Below, in pieces: positions 12,500 through 24,680 of a DNA stretch of 64,000 nt (position 1 is the first letter of the stretch; each line of letters starts with the position of its first letter). This DNA is from Calliopum simillimum (Eukaryota > Arthropoda > Insecta > Diptera > Lauxaniidae), in assembly GCA_951812925.1 (NCBI GenBank), contig OX638372.1, positions 10,383,410-10,447,409 on the forward strand, given 5' to 3'. The notes under the pieces are model-generated. The model ran no database searches and was not told where the DNA came from. It was given only the letters and a program-made list of their open reading frames with translations. Position numbers and translations under genes: made by a program.

Positions 12500-13492
12500 A
12501 ACAAGATTATTTTCGGTTAGGCCCATATTTTCATTTTCGCTTACACTTTTTTTAATTCTTCTTTAGCCTTCTTATATAGGATGTATCGCATAAGGTTAAG
12601 AAGAGGAGTTATGGGATTAAAACTAATTTTCTGACTTGTTTTACACACACAAATTTTTTGGATCACCCTTACGTTTTGTAGAAAACATTTTTAGAACAAA
12701 GTCTTAGCTAATTGTATGAACTTTTAGATAATGTTTATGGTTTATAGGGTTTAAAAGGATTTCGCAAAGTTCTGATCCTTTAAAGTTGATATTTTAAACT
12801 TTCTTTCATAATTTTTGACTTTAGTGGCCATTTTAGTATGAAAACGGTCCTATTAATATATCCTCTATAATTTTTTTTAAATTCTCCTTCAATTTTCTTT
12901 AATTTTGTGATTCTATTTTAAAAAGCGCAGTAAATACACCATTACCACAAAATTCTTTAAATGTAATAGTTTCCCTTAAAATTTTATTAAAATGTAAAAA
13001 ATAATACAAATAGATATTTCTCTTATGCAAAAATCTTCTTTAATGATCTTATCCCTTATCTGAATGGACAGGAATTTGTTATAAAGTACGGGGTGTAAAA
13101 TGCAAAATTTGTCGGAAAAAAGTTTTGAATAAAGCGCACTTAAGATAATAACAGCAACACAATGAAAGCTCTGTCCAATTTTGTTTCATTTTTCATCTTA
13201 GTCCCAGTAGAAAATACTTCTTTCAATGTTGAGAGCTAAGGAGAGGAAATTAAAATCTGCATAATACTTTTCTGCATGGAACTTTTGACTCAAAAAAGCG
13301 CAAAAAACCAAGAGACAAAAGACAACTTAAAACATATACGAGTTCAGGGAAAAAATAACAACACTAATACCAACACTAACACTAACAAAAAACAACAACA
13401 AAGACAACAATCATGTTGTGTTCGTTGATGATGGCCATTGTCCTAAAAAACTAATTTGACGCGTATGCAATTCTGGCTTACAAACAACGCGT

Positions 13493-13539
<47 letters not shown>

Positions 13540-14204
13540 TGCGCTGACTAATACACATACGCCAAGTGCATTGAAGCATTGAAGAACATTTTCACTTCTA
13601 GTCAGTAAATTTGTAACAACAACAATAATAACAACAACAATAACAATGCAACAACTACAACGAAGTTGCGAATGTTGTTACTGTTGTTAAGTTGAGGATT
13701 CCCATGTGTAAACTTTTATGAAGTGAATTTTCTAGCGCTGGATGAGTGTGGAACGTTGCATATTTTTAGGCGAACACTTTCACACAGTTGCAAAAATTAA
13801 AAAGGAAAACCTACGACACCAACAACAAAAGCAAAAAGCACCATTGTCTAGTGTTCAAGTCATTTTTTGTGCCATTTTCTTACATATTTCTATGGAATTC
13901 CGTTAGCTGATTACACTAGTCAACAACGAAAACTATATATATTATGGATGGCTAAACAATTGTGATTGCTTTTGCGTAACAAATCACGGAATTTTTTCCG
14001 AGTACTATATTATAGTTAGAGGGAGCTGATGGCAGAGAAAATTTTGTGACAACATTGTTCGGCAGAAGATGATAATTCTGAAGATTGGAGTAAATCAATC
14101 AATATAAGCCATGGCTGCCAGTTATTTGTTGCTGATTTTTAAAATGGTCGTTCTTCAAAAATGTAAAAAAAGACAAAAACAACGTTCTGAGCGTCTGCAT
14201 TGTG
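12500..14204. other. AT-rich stretch with CA microsatellite, no gene recognised
   Basis: Holds an (AC)n run at about 13497-13537 and ACA/CAA-type trinucleotide tracts at 13330-13410 and 13615-13690. No supported coding region. Confidence 0.55.
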
Positions 14205-15753
14205 CGGAGAATTGTGGCCATAAATAGGTAAAATTTGAAAGTGCTATGGACTTAAAAAAATTTTACGCCAATCGTGAGATAATACTTAGTTACGAAAAAA
14301 AAACTATAAAATTTTAAAACTTTCTTTTGCTTTAGTTACACAGTGGGCTCAAGGTTGGACTTTAAATAGCAAAAATGCTCTATGGAAATTTTTATGTTAG
14401 GAAGTACTGGATAAACGCTCTAGTTAATTTATTTTAAGCCAGATGCACTTATGTAGCACATCGTTGGAAAGAATTTTGTTTCTACTTTGTTGAAAATAGC
14501 CTATTTTTTTCTGCAAATTTTATGTGAATTATAGTGATTTTTCAAATATTTAAAAAAAAAAATGGTATAAATGGAAAAATTGGAAATTTTAACAGTTAAA
14601 AAAAAATACATTTTCTGATTTTCATTATTTTTCAATATAATATGTGACCAAGTATGCTTAATCGAAATGCAAAGTCCCTGCTGCCTTTTTTGAAAACTTT
14701 TTTTTCTATGAATTTTTTCCTGTTGCAGTTATATTCTTCAACGTTTTACAACAGATTTATCAATTTTAAGCTTACAGTCTGCTTAAATATGGAAGATGCT
14801 TATTTTTAACGAAAGGGTAGTAGGTAAAGGGTATATTTCCCTCTTTTCGGCCCCTTGGAAATTGTCCCCTCTTTACTTGGACATACCAGAGCGAAGCATT
14901 TTACCAAATCTTATAATTTGCGCCAAGTAGCGTTAATAATATGACAAATTTTATTTCGTAGGGCGTGGCACTGCCCATTTTTTCATTGAAAATTTTTGTT
15001 CCAAATGCCCTTTGCATATGTACCAGAGTTTGTCTATCTACGTCAAGCAGTTTCTAAGATATGATGAATCAGCATTCAGAGGGGCGTGGCACCGCCCACT
15101 TTTCTAGTGAGAATTGTTCTAATTGTCTTAGCATATGTACCCAATTATATCTAAGTTCGGCAAATATTGTCACAGAAATAATGAATTTATTTTTTTGAGG
15201 ACGTGGATTCGCCCATTTTTCCAGTGAATATTATTTGTCTTGATGATTTTTACATATTTACTAAATCTTATCTGTGTCAAAGGGTTTCGGAGACATGATT
15301 AGTTGATTTTTTGGAGGGCGTGGCACCACCCACTTTTTTAGCATATAACATGGCTTTTTTTATACTAACATAATATAACAACTACTTTAAAAACGGTTAG
15401 TTAGTTTCCGAGTCAATAAGGGAGAAATACACGAGCAAACAAAATATAGTTTTTATAAAGTAGATTTTCGTTTATTTCGCATAACTTGAAAATTATAAAT
15501 GATACCTCAGAATTTTTAACATTTTTGAAATCAGCGGGGTCAAGTTATTGGAAATTGATACCCATTTGAAAAAAAATTCCGACCACACCGCAACTTTGTT
15601 TGGGAGGTAGGCGTGTCCGTTGGCGGATTTTGTTCGTATTCACAGAATTTTATTATTTTAATGTAAAAAACATCTGTACCAAATCTTAATGGCCTAGCTC
15701 TGTTACTATATTACTATATATGACCGCCGTTCCATACAAACCCTCCCATTGTG
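14205..15753 (+). repeat. GGCGTGGCAC repeat family, copy A
   Basis: About 1.5 kb that recurs inverted at 27839-29150 (B) and 35425-36786 (C). It contains four units of about 120 bp with GGGCGTGGCACTGCCC near 14961, the same core near 15082, and diverged forms near 15200 and 15317. It ends CCTCCCATTGTG at 15753. An internal CACAGTGGGCTCAA lies at 14339, so CACAGTGGG-like strings sit near both ends in inverted orientation. Homology with B and C continues left of 14339, so the left boundary is uncertain. There is no coding capacity. Confidence 0.7.
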
Positions 15754-18050
15754 TGCCCTCTCGAAATTATTTTACGTTAGGAATAATTTTAACGCAATAT
15801 AGCCATGGCAGACAGGATATTTTGACGTATGGTAGGTTTTTTTTGTGCAGTTTCAAAATTCGATAAAAAAAATCGTACTTTTCTTTTATCACAAAGATGG
15901 GAACAACATAACATGTAACTATCAACGATTGAATTACTTACCGAAATTGAACCCAGTTTCTTAACTATTGGAGGAAGCTCTGAAAACACTTGATGAAGTT
16001 AAAACTTTGAGGTGGAATTGTAGCGTTTTAAACGACTTTTAGACGTTTTACTCTTAACAGTAAAATTATTAACTTTTGACATCTGTCAACTGTTATTAAA
16101 ACAAACAAGATGAATAAGCTGAGTTCGAAAATGTGAATTCGTCGACTTTTTATCGTTTAATTCAAAAAATGTATTTATTTTCACAAAATTAAATATCAAA
16201 ACTATTTTCATGAAATTAATAAATAAAGTGTCTTCTGGAGATTACGTGTGTGCTATTTTTTCAGATTTTATATTTAAGCAGCACTAAAAAAGCAAAACGC
16301 ATTGAAAAGTTTTGAAATAGACTTGGTAGATTATCCGACTTTTCAAAACGTTAAAACTTGCTTACAACTAAACATTCGTTTTTAAGTGGAATTGGGAACA
16401 GTGCGGCATATAATATTTAATGCTGTTGACTTGTGTAATTTTTTTTTCGAAGGAAAGCTCTAGCATAGCTAGTGTTGGCGTTGGACATGTTTTGCGTTAT
16501 TGCTTGTGTCCAGTGCATAGTTAAATTCGATAGAAAACGCTATGTATTAGTAATCGTGTTAAGCGCTAACACTTGTTTAGCAATATGGGTCAGTTGGGTA
16601 TAAGCACATGAAAGAGATGATTTTCAAATGATTAGTCTTTTGAGCATTGAAATTCTACGAAAAGCGAAACAAGACAATTTAGAGCAGTGATATTTTTCGG
16701 TTTCATAGAATCTCAAGTAAATTTGCTGAACTAAATTGCGTAATTTTTTTAATATATACAATTTGCTATAAACTTATTTGTTGCAGCTGCAATTTTGCTT
16801 GAATTTATTCATAATTTCTTTGTTTTTGACAAAAGAATGCAAAAAAAGTACAACAGAAATTCTACTTTTGCCTGTTGGCCTGGCAGGCGTGCATCCCGGC
16901 GATTTTAAGAGGTTGCTTACGTTTCCTGCACTTAAAAGTTCTTAACTTTTGTGTTGCTTCTCCGTGCAGCAGACATAGCTTGTTGTACGCAATTTTTCCG
17001 TTTTTCTGTTTTTTTCCGTTCATTTTTAGTTTTGCTCAAACAATGGAGTTATTTCTTCCGAGTGACTTCTATTTGTAAGAAAGAACTCTATGAAATAGCT
17101 ATTTAAAAACTCAAGCCTCAAGCATGATTCATTTGTAGAAGTCGTCGTCAAACTGGGTCGCAAGAAATAAAATAAATAGAAAACACAAAAAGAGAACAGA
17201 AGAAAACTTGACAGAAAAGAAAAAAAACAAAACTTAAAAGATTTCCTTCAATCTGCTTAAAAAGAAATAAGAATGCACAGAGTAATGTCTTTCAATTGTA
17301 CGACTATACATTGTATATGTACAAGTAGCTACCTCTTGACATGCCTACAATTTCTTACTTTGAGAAAGTAAAATGATATTTTTATGGGAAATTGTACTTA
17401 AAAATTGTTTTATGTGAGTGGCAGCGATTGAACTAAAAGCAATCAAGTATATAGTACAAATATTAGACTGATTCAAAATAAATGATTTTGGGATATTATT
17501 TATGAAAATCTGATAGATAGTGTGAAAAAAGTGAGCTGAGAAATTCTTCAAAGTTTAGCTATTTATCACACTTTAACGTAAAGAAGTGCGCACTAAAAAA
17601 TGTTCAAGTTTTAAGTGAAAAGTACACTCTGCAAATGAAACCCTTAAAAAAATTATTAAAATAATGTGTGTATTTTGAAACTTCAACATAAAAAGCCCGC
17701 TTTTCCATGAAATAAATGTTTTGTTAGAACAACTAGAATAAAATAGATTTCCTAGAAAGAAATTAAACTTTTTGCCCTCTTCCAGAGAGCAAAAACAGAA
17801 ATTTAGAAAAATGTCACCTTTAAAAAATTTAGGCTGAGTTTCTACGAATAGTTTCGTAGCATATGAAATTACTTAAAAAAATGGTCAGGAACACTGATTT
17901 TTAGTGTTAAGATCTTCATTCATGCCTAAAGTGAGCCATGCTTTCAGGAGTTTTGATGCAAATCAAGTTATAAGACCTTTTCGATTAAGGTTCATAGAAT
18001 AAGCCACACAAGTGTAACGTAGTTGGGAGTTTCGAACTTTCGAAGGTTTC
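15754..18050. other. AT-rich stretch, no gene recognised
   Basis: Only short ORFs without domains. A slightly GC-richer patch at 16865-16980 carries no supported frame. Confidence 0.5.
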
Positions 18051-18480
18051 ATATGGCTCACTTTATTTCTTCAGCCAAACGAACCCACTGGAAAAGTTGA
18101 TGAGAAAATGAGAGAGACCATATATCCTGGCACGCGAATTTCAAACTAGTTTTGAGCTGATTTTAAGCGAAAAGCGTTTTCTGATAAGCCATAAAATTTC
18201 GCAGAAAATCCCAAAAAACTTACTTTATTTTATGGCTAACTTTATTTTTTCAGCCAGCGTATTCCACAGAAAAAACTTGCAATGAAATTTTTTAGCACAG
18301 TAATTTTGAACTTGTTTCGAGCTTACCCTAGGTGAAAAAGATATTTGCAGAAAGCGCAACATTTTCGCGGAAAAACGAAATAAGCTTTTATATGGCTTAC
18401 CTTATTTATATTTTTTCAGCCAGACGAAAAAGATGGGAAAAGTTGGAGACCGTATATGAAGCAAAACACGCCAAGTGTAC
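18051..18480. repeat. Three diverged tandem units, about 160-180 bp
   Basis: The string TATGGCT-ACTTTATTT followed by TTCAGCCA appears at 18052, 18231 and 18391. Between occurrences are related GAAAAG, TTTCGCAGAAA and GAGCTxA blocks. Each unit carries a pyrimidine-rich TTTCAGCC that resembles a splice acceptor, but no exon follows. Confidence 0.55.
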
Positions 18481-18589
18481 CAGCCGAAAATTTTATTGTC
18501 GCCGATTTCGCTCAAATTTGGCAATAGTAGTTTTTTTAATCTTTTTTTTTTAAAAATTTTTCAAAAACTATAAAATAAAAAATATTTAA

Positions 18590-18825
18590 ACTTTCCAAAA
18601 AATTTCAAAAAATTGTACACGTATTTTTTAAACGATTCTAAGCATTTTATGTCTAGTACATTTTTTCGTAAGATGCTTTTTGGAAAGTTTAAAAATTTTT
18701 TTTTTAATAATTTTTGAAAAATTAAAAAAAAAATTAATTTTTTAAAATTCCAAAATTTACACATATTCCTTGGACGATTCTAAGCATTTAATGCCTAGTA
18801 CATATTTTCGTAAGATCACTTCCTC
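18590..18825. repeat. Two tandem AT-rich units, period about 150 bp
   Basis: ACGATTCTAAGCATTT, then ATG-CTAGTACAT and TTTTCGTAAGAT, occur at about 18630 and again at about 18773, separated by poly-A/T sequence. Too diverged to date or assign. Confidence 0.55.
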
Positions 18826-20591
18826 TTGAGCAAACAAAGGGTTTTGCCTGCCGCGGGCGTTCAAAAGCCAAAAACTCTCATGTGATTTGATTGCCAGGAA
18901 ATGTTTCGTGTATAATATTTACGAAATTCTTTAAATATTCTTTAATTTTTTATCTTTTGAACCAAAATATCACCATTCATATCTTTCATATCATACTATT
19001 CACTATCATAGAACTCTTTAGTTTAGTTGCCAGATAATTTAACAAGAATACTCGTGCATGACTAAAAAACCTATGTTGAACTAAAACAAAAAAAAATCAT
19101 TTGTAGAAGCTTTTACTTTCGTTATATTACATGTATCTAGATTATCCTTTCAGTGAAATCAACTCTTCTCACAACATCATGATTGAAGGAAAAGTTATGA
19201 AAGGAGTTCACTTGAATAAACATAGACGACCGCCTAATTACAGCACGTATAGTAACTTTGCTTGGTCTCATGAGTACTATAATTAAGGAAAAAGTTTTAT
19301 AAAATTTAAGTAATTTGCTTAATTAAAAGAAGAGATATTAAAACAAGCCTGAGCATCGTGTGTAAAGTACTTTGCGCATCTTAAGTTACCTTTAAACTTT
19401 AGAAGAAAAAACTCTCTCGTTTCACAACGCCAAAGCTACTTTTTAAAACGCTGTGAATCACTAAGGGCTTCATAGACTTCACTGTGTGGGAAGCACTGAA
19501 CTGCATTAAACAGTTCCTTTGCATGATGAACTCATTGTTTTTCTAAATTTTGACACTTTTTGATAGCAAGTCAACGTATTATTCAAAGTTAAATATAATT
19601 CGAAGGAGTTCTTTGACTAGTCTGTATATCAAATTGAATAGAAATGAGGCAGTCTTCGCCTTAAATAGAGAAAAAACACTAAATATTGCAATAAAATGTA
19701 AAATTTTGATCCAAAGAAAACACTATTAAGATACGTACTATGGAAATTTCCGCACTTTTATGTTTCTGCCTCCTCTTTTCAGTGTTGAATTTTAATCTCC
19801 GTTGTAAATTTTTCATGTAAATCATTTTGACTTTGTCGCAAAATGCAATTTGTTATTTTTTATTGATTTCTTTTGAAGCGTTTTTTATGAGCTACTTACA
19901 TTTTTCTTGCATACAAATTTCCACACGAATAATTTTAATTGAAATTTTTTATGAGAATGTTAAATGCCAGAGATTATTCAATGTATGTATTGCATTTTGT
20001 TTTAAAGTTCTTGGAATTCTAAAGCAACTAAAGGAAATCAATATTTATATGAGAAATTCATAAAATACATAATGGCGCATAATGTGCTCCAAAATGTGCC
20101 CCTAAGTGTTTGTAATAAAATCGAACAGACCGAATTCAATATCGTTACAATTGCAGCAACGCGCTGTGTTAACGTTTTCCTAATATTCTGTTCACTCGAA
20201 GTTGGAGGTCATAAGAAAATTGCAAAACAAAACATAAGACGAACATAAAATTCTATAATAAAGTCTTTTCACAAAGAAGGAAAGAAAGAAAGAAATAATG
20301 CTAAAAGTCAAAGTTCCAAAATGAAATTAAAAATGTGTATCGTGGTATAATGTGCTCGTGTGCAATATGCGCAAAACTATCAGAGTTACCAAGCTGCGAA
20401 GAAAAATCTATTATAAATTTTTTATTGTATTCTAAAGAAAAGCCTCCAAAAATTTGTGATTTTTGCAAAAATATCAACCACCTTATGTTGATTATAAGTT
20501 TATTTTTTAAAGGCTGGTCTTCGTTACGTTTCAAGACCCACCACAGGTCTATCATAAGACGAATGTGCTGGCATTCAAAAGAACTTACAAG
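18826..20591. other. AT-rich stretch, no gene recognised
   Basis: ORFs up to about 97 codons near 20301-20607 overlap on both strands and match no family I know. Nothing else stands out. Confidence 0.5.
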
Positions 20592-21264
20592 CATATCGAT
20601 ACCTTAGAGCGCTATAGTCCTATCTCCACTTTTTGCGATTTTGAGATTTTTGCAATTATGGCAACATTGTAGGCTTCTTTACCATGTGAAAGACTGTGTG
20701 ATGTCAAAATATCGCTAAAACACCAAAATATTCGAAAATTAAAAAAAATCCTATCTTCAAATAAGTCACATTTTTAAAAAAAATTCTTCGTTTTTTCGCG
20801 TTTTCTTCGCGTTTCATGACTTTTTGCGACAATTTAATGAACAAATTTGGTTTCACCCAAGGCTCCACTCTTGTTTGTCGGAACCAAAATTTCAAAAATT
20901 CAAAAAAAAAAAACAAAAAAAATTTGTTTTTTCGTGTTTTCCACGCGTTTCATGACTTTTTACGACATTTTAGTGGAAAAAATTCAAAAAATGTACTAAA
21001 TAGGTCGTTTTTTTCAATAGTAGTGGAATTCTATATAAGCAAAAGTAATGACATACTATAAATTGGCTGGGATTTCGTTAGAAAATAATAAAATTGGTTA
21101 AAAATATTACATTATGTTAAAATATATAAGTAAAAATATTGCATATATCGTTATATCAAAATAGCAGCCAATCTTAAATAACCACTGTTTGAATTCTTCT
21201 TTTTGCATTTCCCAACAATTGGAAAAATGGAGATAGGACTATAGCGCTCTTAGGTATCGATATG
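20592..21264. mobile_element. 673 bp MITE with 37-bp inverted termini
   Basis: Left end 20592-20628 and right end 21228-21264 match at 36 of 37 positions as inverted repeats. They start CATATCGATACCT and continue GAGCGCTATAGTCC. The interior has two related segments with CGTTTCATGACTTTTT (about 20810 and 20945) but no transposase. The superfamily is not determined, as no unambiguous target duplication is seen. Confidence 0.75.
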
Positions 21265-21332
21265 TACTTTATTTAACTTTTAGTATAGATTTGTTGCGAA
21301 TCAAATCAAATATTCAAGTAGTAACCATGTCT

Positions 21333-22330
21333 CACACTGGCTCAAAATCCCTAAAAGCTGGCCAAAAGTCGAAATCATTAAGTTTCGAGACGAAATTTTT
21401 TACCTTGGGCTTTTTGAGGTCACTGATTACGAATTTGATGTTTGATTTTTAAAAAATAAAATGGCGGATTCAAAATGGCGAACGATTTGCATAAATATTC
21501 AACCAAATCTAACAAAAAAAATTACTTGGGGGTTAAAAAACAAAATGGCGGATTCGAAATGGCAAAAAACAACACTTGCACAATATTTATATCTAATTTA
21601 AAAATTTATTTCAAAACTTTAACTTCGATAGAGTTGTGTGCAACGTTAAATTGATCTACGTAAGAGTGGGTTTTAGATTCCTTTATCATGGAGTATAAGC
21701 TGTATAATAATATAAAAATTTTATCATTTGTGACGAGCATCACATATTGACACTTGGCCAGCAATATGAGTTAAATTTTCCTCTGGTTGCTTCAGAAAAA
21801 ACCGCATCAAACAAAAAAGGCAAAAAAAGGCACCTCAATTTTTGTATATGTATTAGAAAAGGTTTCAATCTTCTTAAATCCGAAAAATCTTGGTGGCATG
21901 ACGTGGTATAAATTAGTTCTGGGATTTTTTCATAACCATTGCAAACTGATTTTGTGAAATAATTTGATTTTAAATTAATCACAATTATCGCAAAAGTATA
22001 AATTATTGCATGTTTTCAATATAGAGGTTCGATAGTATTTTCTTTTACAAAGAGATTTCACATTCTAGCATTAAAATCGGTTCAGTTTTACAGTAACCGC
22101 ACAATTTTTACAGTGAACATTAAATTTTTACTTTTAACTCACAGAATTTTTCGTCTGAGAAGCGTACTTTTGGAGAGATCTTAAGAGCATTTTAGGAATA
22201 CCTGGATCTTTCTTATAAATTTTTTGAGGTCTATGAATATCTGTTAGACAACACGGTCCATAAAAAGTTAGTTTAAAAAAACTTTTTTTTTCGACTTTTG
22301 GCCAGCTTTTTAGGATTTTGAAATAGTGTG
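21333..22330. mobile_element. About 1 kb non-autonomous element with imperfect TIRs
   Basis: CACACTGGCTCAAAATCC then AAAAGCTGGCCAAAAGTCGA at the left (21333-21374) pairs with TCGACTTTTGGCCAGCTTTT and AGTGTGTG at the right (22288-22330). The interior includes a duplicated AAAATGGCGGATTC segment at about 21469 and 21543. No transposase ORF. Confidence 0.6.
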
Positions 22331-22336
22331 TGTCTG

Positions 22337-22485
22337 TATGGCCGTGCCAAAGCCGACTTAAAAACATAAAGTCATCCTTCCTTCCCATACCAAATTTCAT
22401 AAATGTCAATGCAGTGGCTTAGTGGCACCGGGCACTTAAAAAAAACCAAAAACCTATCCACTGCACCCCTTCACAACCTTTCCTA
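22337..22485 (+). repeat. Fragment of the 60-62 kb Helentron-like repeat
   Basis: Carries CATACCAAATTTCATAAA, then GCAGTGGCTTAG, a degraded GTGGCACCGGGCACTT core and the tail CACTGCACCCCTTCACAACC. The order matches the last unit and tail of the elements at 60629-62262. Confidence 0.6.
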
Positions 22486-23534
22486 TTGTGATGAGCAAAC
22501 CAAGACCAAGACCAAGACAATAGCAGTCAATATGCTCCAGTAAAGTGTACTTAATTTTTTGCCAGGCTAAAGGCAACACCCTTACTGGTTTATATTTTAT
22601 TCAATTTATCGGGTACTCGCGATTAATTCGCTTCTGATGTGAGTTTCCAAAAAAGTGGTAGACATAGGTTGCATATTTCGCCTTTTTTGTTAATTTTCAT
22701 AAGTTTTGAGATCCAGTCGTTATAGATGAATGCATTAAAAGAGGAATTTGGTAACCCTGTTAGTGTTGGGACTTTACTTGCGAAACGAAAAACTAAATTG
22801 TTATCGATGCAGCTAAATCGATAACACATAAAAAGGGAGGGCAACAGCCGTAGCAGCAATTGTCGTCGTCTCAAAGGACACATCAGGCAAAGTGATACCA
22901 CATTTACTTATACGTATACACCTAAATGGTAAGATAAGAGTAGATACCTCTCAGCATGTTTAGGTGTGGGTACAAAGATTTTCTTATGTCTGAGGTCAAG
23001 TATAAGGTGAAAATACTGACAACTCATAGGCATAAAATTTGTAAAGTATGCTTTAATTAGGTTTTAAGAATGTCTGCATTTGTTACGTCTTAAAGAAAAG
23101 TACATGAAAAAATTTAAGATATTTACTTTGTGTTGCTTGGTTAATCATGGTTTATTGCCTTGCATTTTGATTATTGTATAAATTATAGTTAGGTTTTCTT
23201 CAAGAAGAAAGATGTTTTTTGATGTTTTCAATTTTATAATTTATTTAGAAACCCAAACCCGTCTCTTTAAAATTAAATTTTATAAAAAAATGTCTGTAGC
23301 TACACTTTTTAAGTTCATTTACATGCAAACATAGTTATTCCGCTGCACGAGCATAATTTGCAATTTTATTGATTTGCATAAAAAAATCCATTTGCTAAAT
23401 TAACCGGAAATGCTCATAACATCACGTGCATAATTTAAAAGTACAGTAAATCCTTGATAGTCTTTTTAAGATTTGATAAAAAATTATTTTTAGCATTTAT
23501 TTTAATTTACTCTGAATAATTGTGGGAGCTAGAA
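22486..23534. other. AT-rich stretch, no gene recognised
   Basis: A short ACCAAGACCAAGACCAAGA repeat lies near 22500 (the inverse of the TCTTGG strings near 11690). No supported coding sequence. Confidence 0.5.
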
Positions 23535-24142
23535 TGGTCTGGTCTGGTCTGGTCTGGTCTGGTCTGGTCTGAACTGGTCTGGTCTGGTCTGGTCTGGTCT
23601 GGTCTGGTCTGGTCTGGTCTGGTCTGGTCTGGTCTGGTCTGGTCTGGTCTGGTCTGGTCTGGTCTGATCTGGTCTGGTCTGGTCTGGTCTGGTCTGGTCT
23701 GGTCTGGTCTGGTCTGGTCTGGTCTGGTCTGGTCTGGTCTGGTCTGGTCTGGTCTGGTCTGGTCTGGTCTGGTCTGGTCTGGTCTGGTCTGGTCTGGTCT
23801 GGTCTGGTCTGGTCTGGTCTGGTTTGGTCTGGTCTGGTCTGGTCTGGTCTGGTCTGGTCTGGTCTGGTCTGGTCTGGTCTGGTCTGGTCTGGTCTGGTCT
23901 GGTCTGGTCTGGTCTGGTCTGGTCTGGTCTGGTCTGGTCTGGTCTGGTCTGGTCTGGTCTGGTCTGGTCTGGTCTGGTCTGGTCTGGTCTGGTCTGGTCT
24001 GGTCTGGTCTGGTCTGGTCTGGTCTGGTCTGGTCTGGTCTGGTCTGGTCTGGTCTGGTCTGGTCTGGTCTGGTCTGGTCTGGTCTGGTCTGGTCTGGTCT
24101 GGTCTGGTCTGGTCTGGTCTGGTCTGATCTGATCTGATCTGG
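23535..24142. repeat. (GGTCT)n pentanucleotide satellite
   Basis: About 121 nearly perfect copies. I see only a few variant units: GAACT near 23571, GATCT near 23666, GGTTT near 23821 and three GATCT at the right edge. A 15-nt period keeps frames open on both strands, giving spurious repetitive peptides (VWSGL-type on plus, RPDQT-type on minus). These should not be annotated as proteins. The low divergence suggests recent expansion, or assembly smoothing. Confidence 0.97.
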
Positions 24143-24680
24143 TAAAATTTCTTAAACTTTTACAAAATTTTTCGACTTTTCCAACATTTTTCGTCTCTCT
24201 CAAGAATTTTCACCTTTCCCAAGATCTTTCGTCCTTTTCAATTACTTATTTTTCTACTTTCCTAACATTTTTCTTCTCGCTCAAGATTTTCCGACTTTAC
24301 AAAATTTTTCGTCTTTCTCAAGATTTTTCGACTTTCCCAACATTTATCGTCCCTCTAAGATTATTCAATTTTCTCAAGATCTTTTGACTTCTTCAATTAT
24401 TTTTCGACTTATTTAAGATTTTTCTATTTTCTCAAAGTTTTTCGATTTCCTCAAGATTTTTCACCACTCGCAAAATTTATCGACTTTGGCCAAATTTTTC
24501 GTCTTTCTGAAGATTTTTTTACTTTTCCAACATTCATCGTCTCTCTCGAGATTTTTCGACTCCCTCAAGATTTTTCGACTTTTTTAAAAATAAGTATTTC
24601 GACTTTCTAAGGATTGTACAAATTTCGTAAAATTTTAAGAATTTCTCACGAATTTTCGACTGTCTAAGGAATCGTATCGA
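24143..24680. repeat. Degenerate pyrimidine-rich tandem array, about 19 bp units
   Basis: Roughly 25 diverged units around the consensus CAAGATTTTTCGACTTTCT, for example near 24300, 24440 and 24550. Strand asymmetry is strong: the plus strand is mostly T and C. It abuts the GGTCT satellite but has no relation to it in sequence, and it is much older judging by divergence. Confidence 0.75.

Noticed and set aside
20301..20607. Overlapping 90-97 codon ORFs on both strands
   Set aside because: They overlap the left end of the 20592-21264 MITE and show no recognisable domain or splice context.
23520..24203. ORFs of 205, 224 and 102 codons over the GGTCT array
   Set aside because: They are forced open by a 5-bp repeat on both strands. 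Pentapeptide repetition and lack of any non-repeat domain show they are artefacts.
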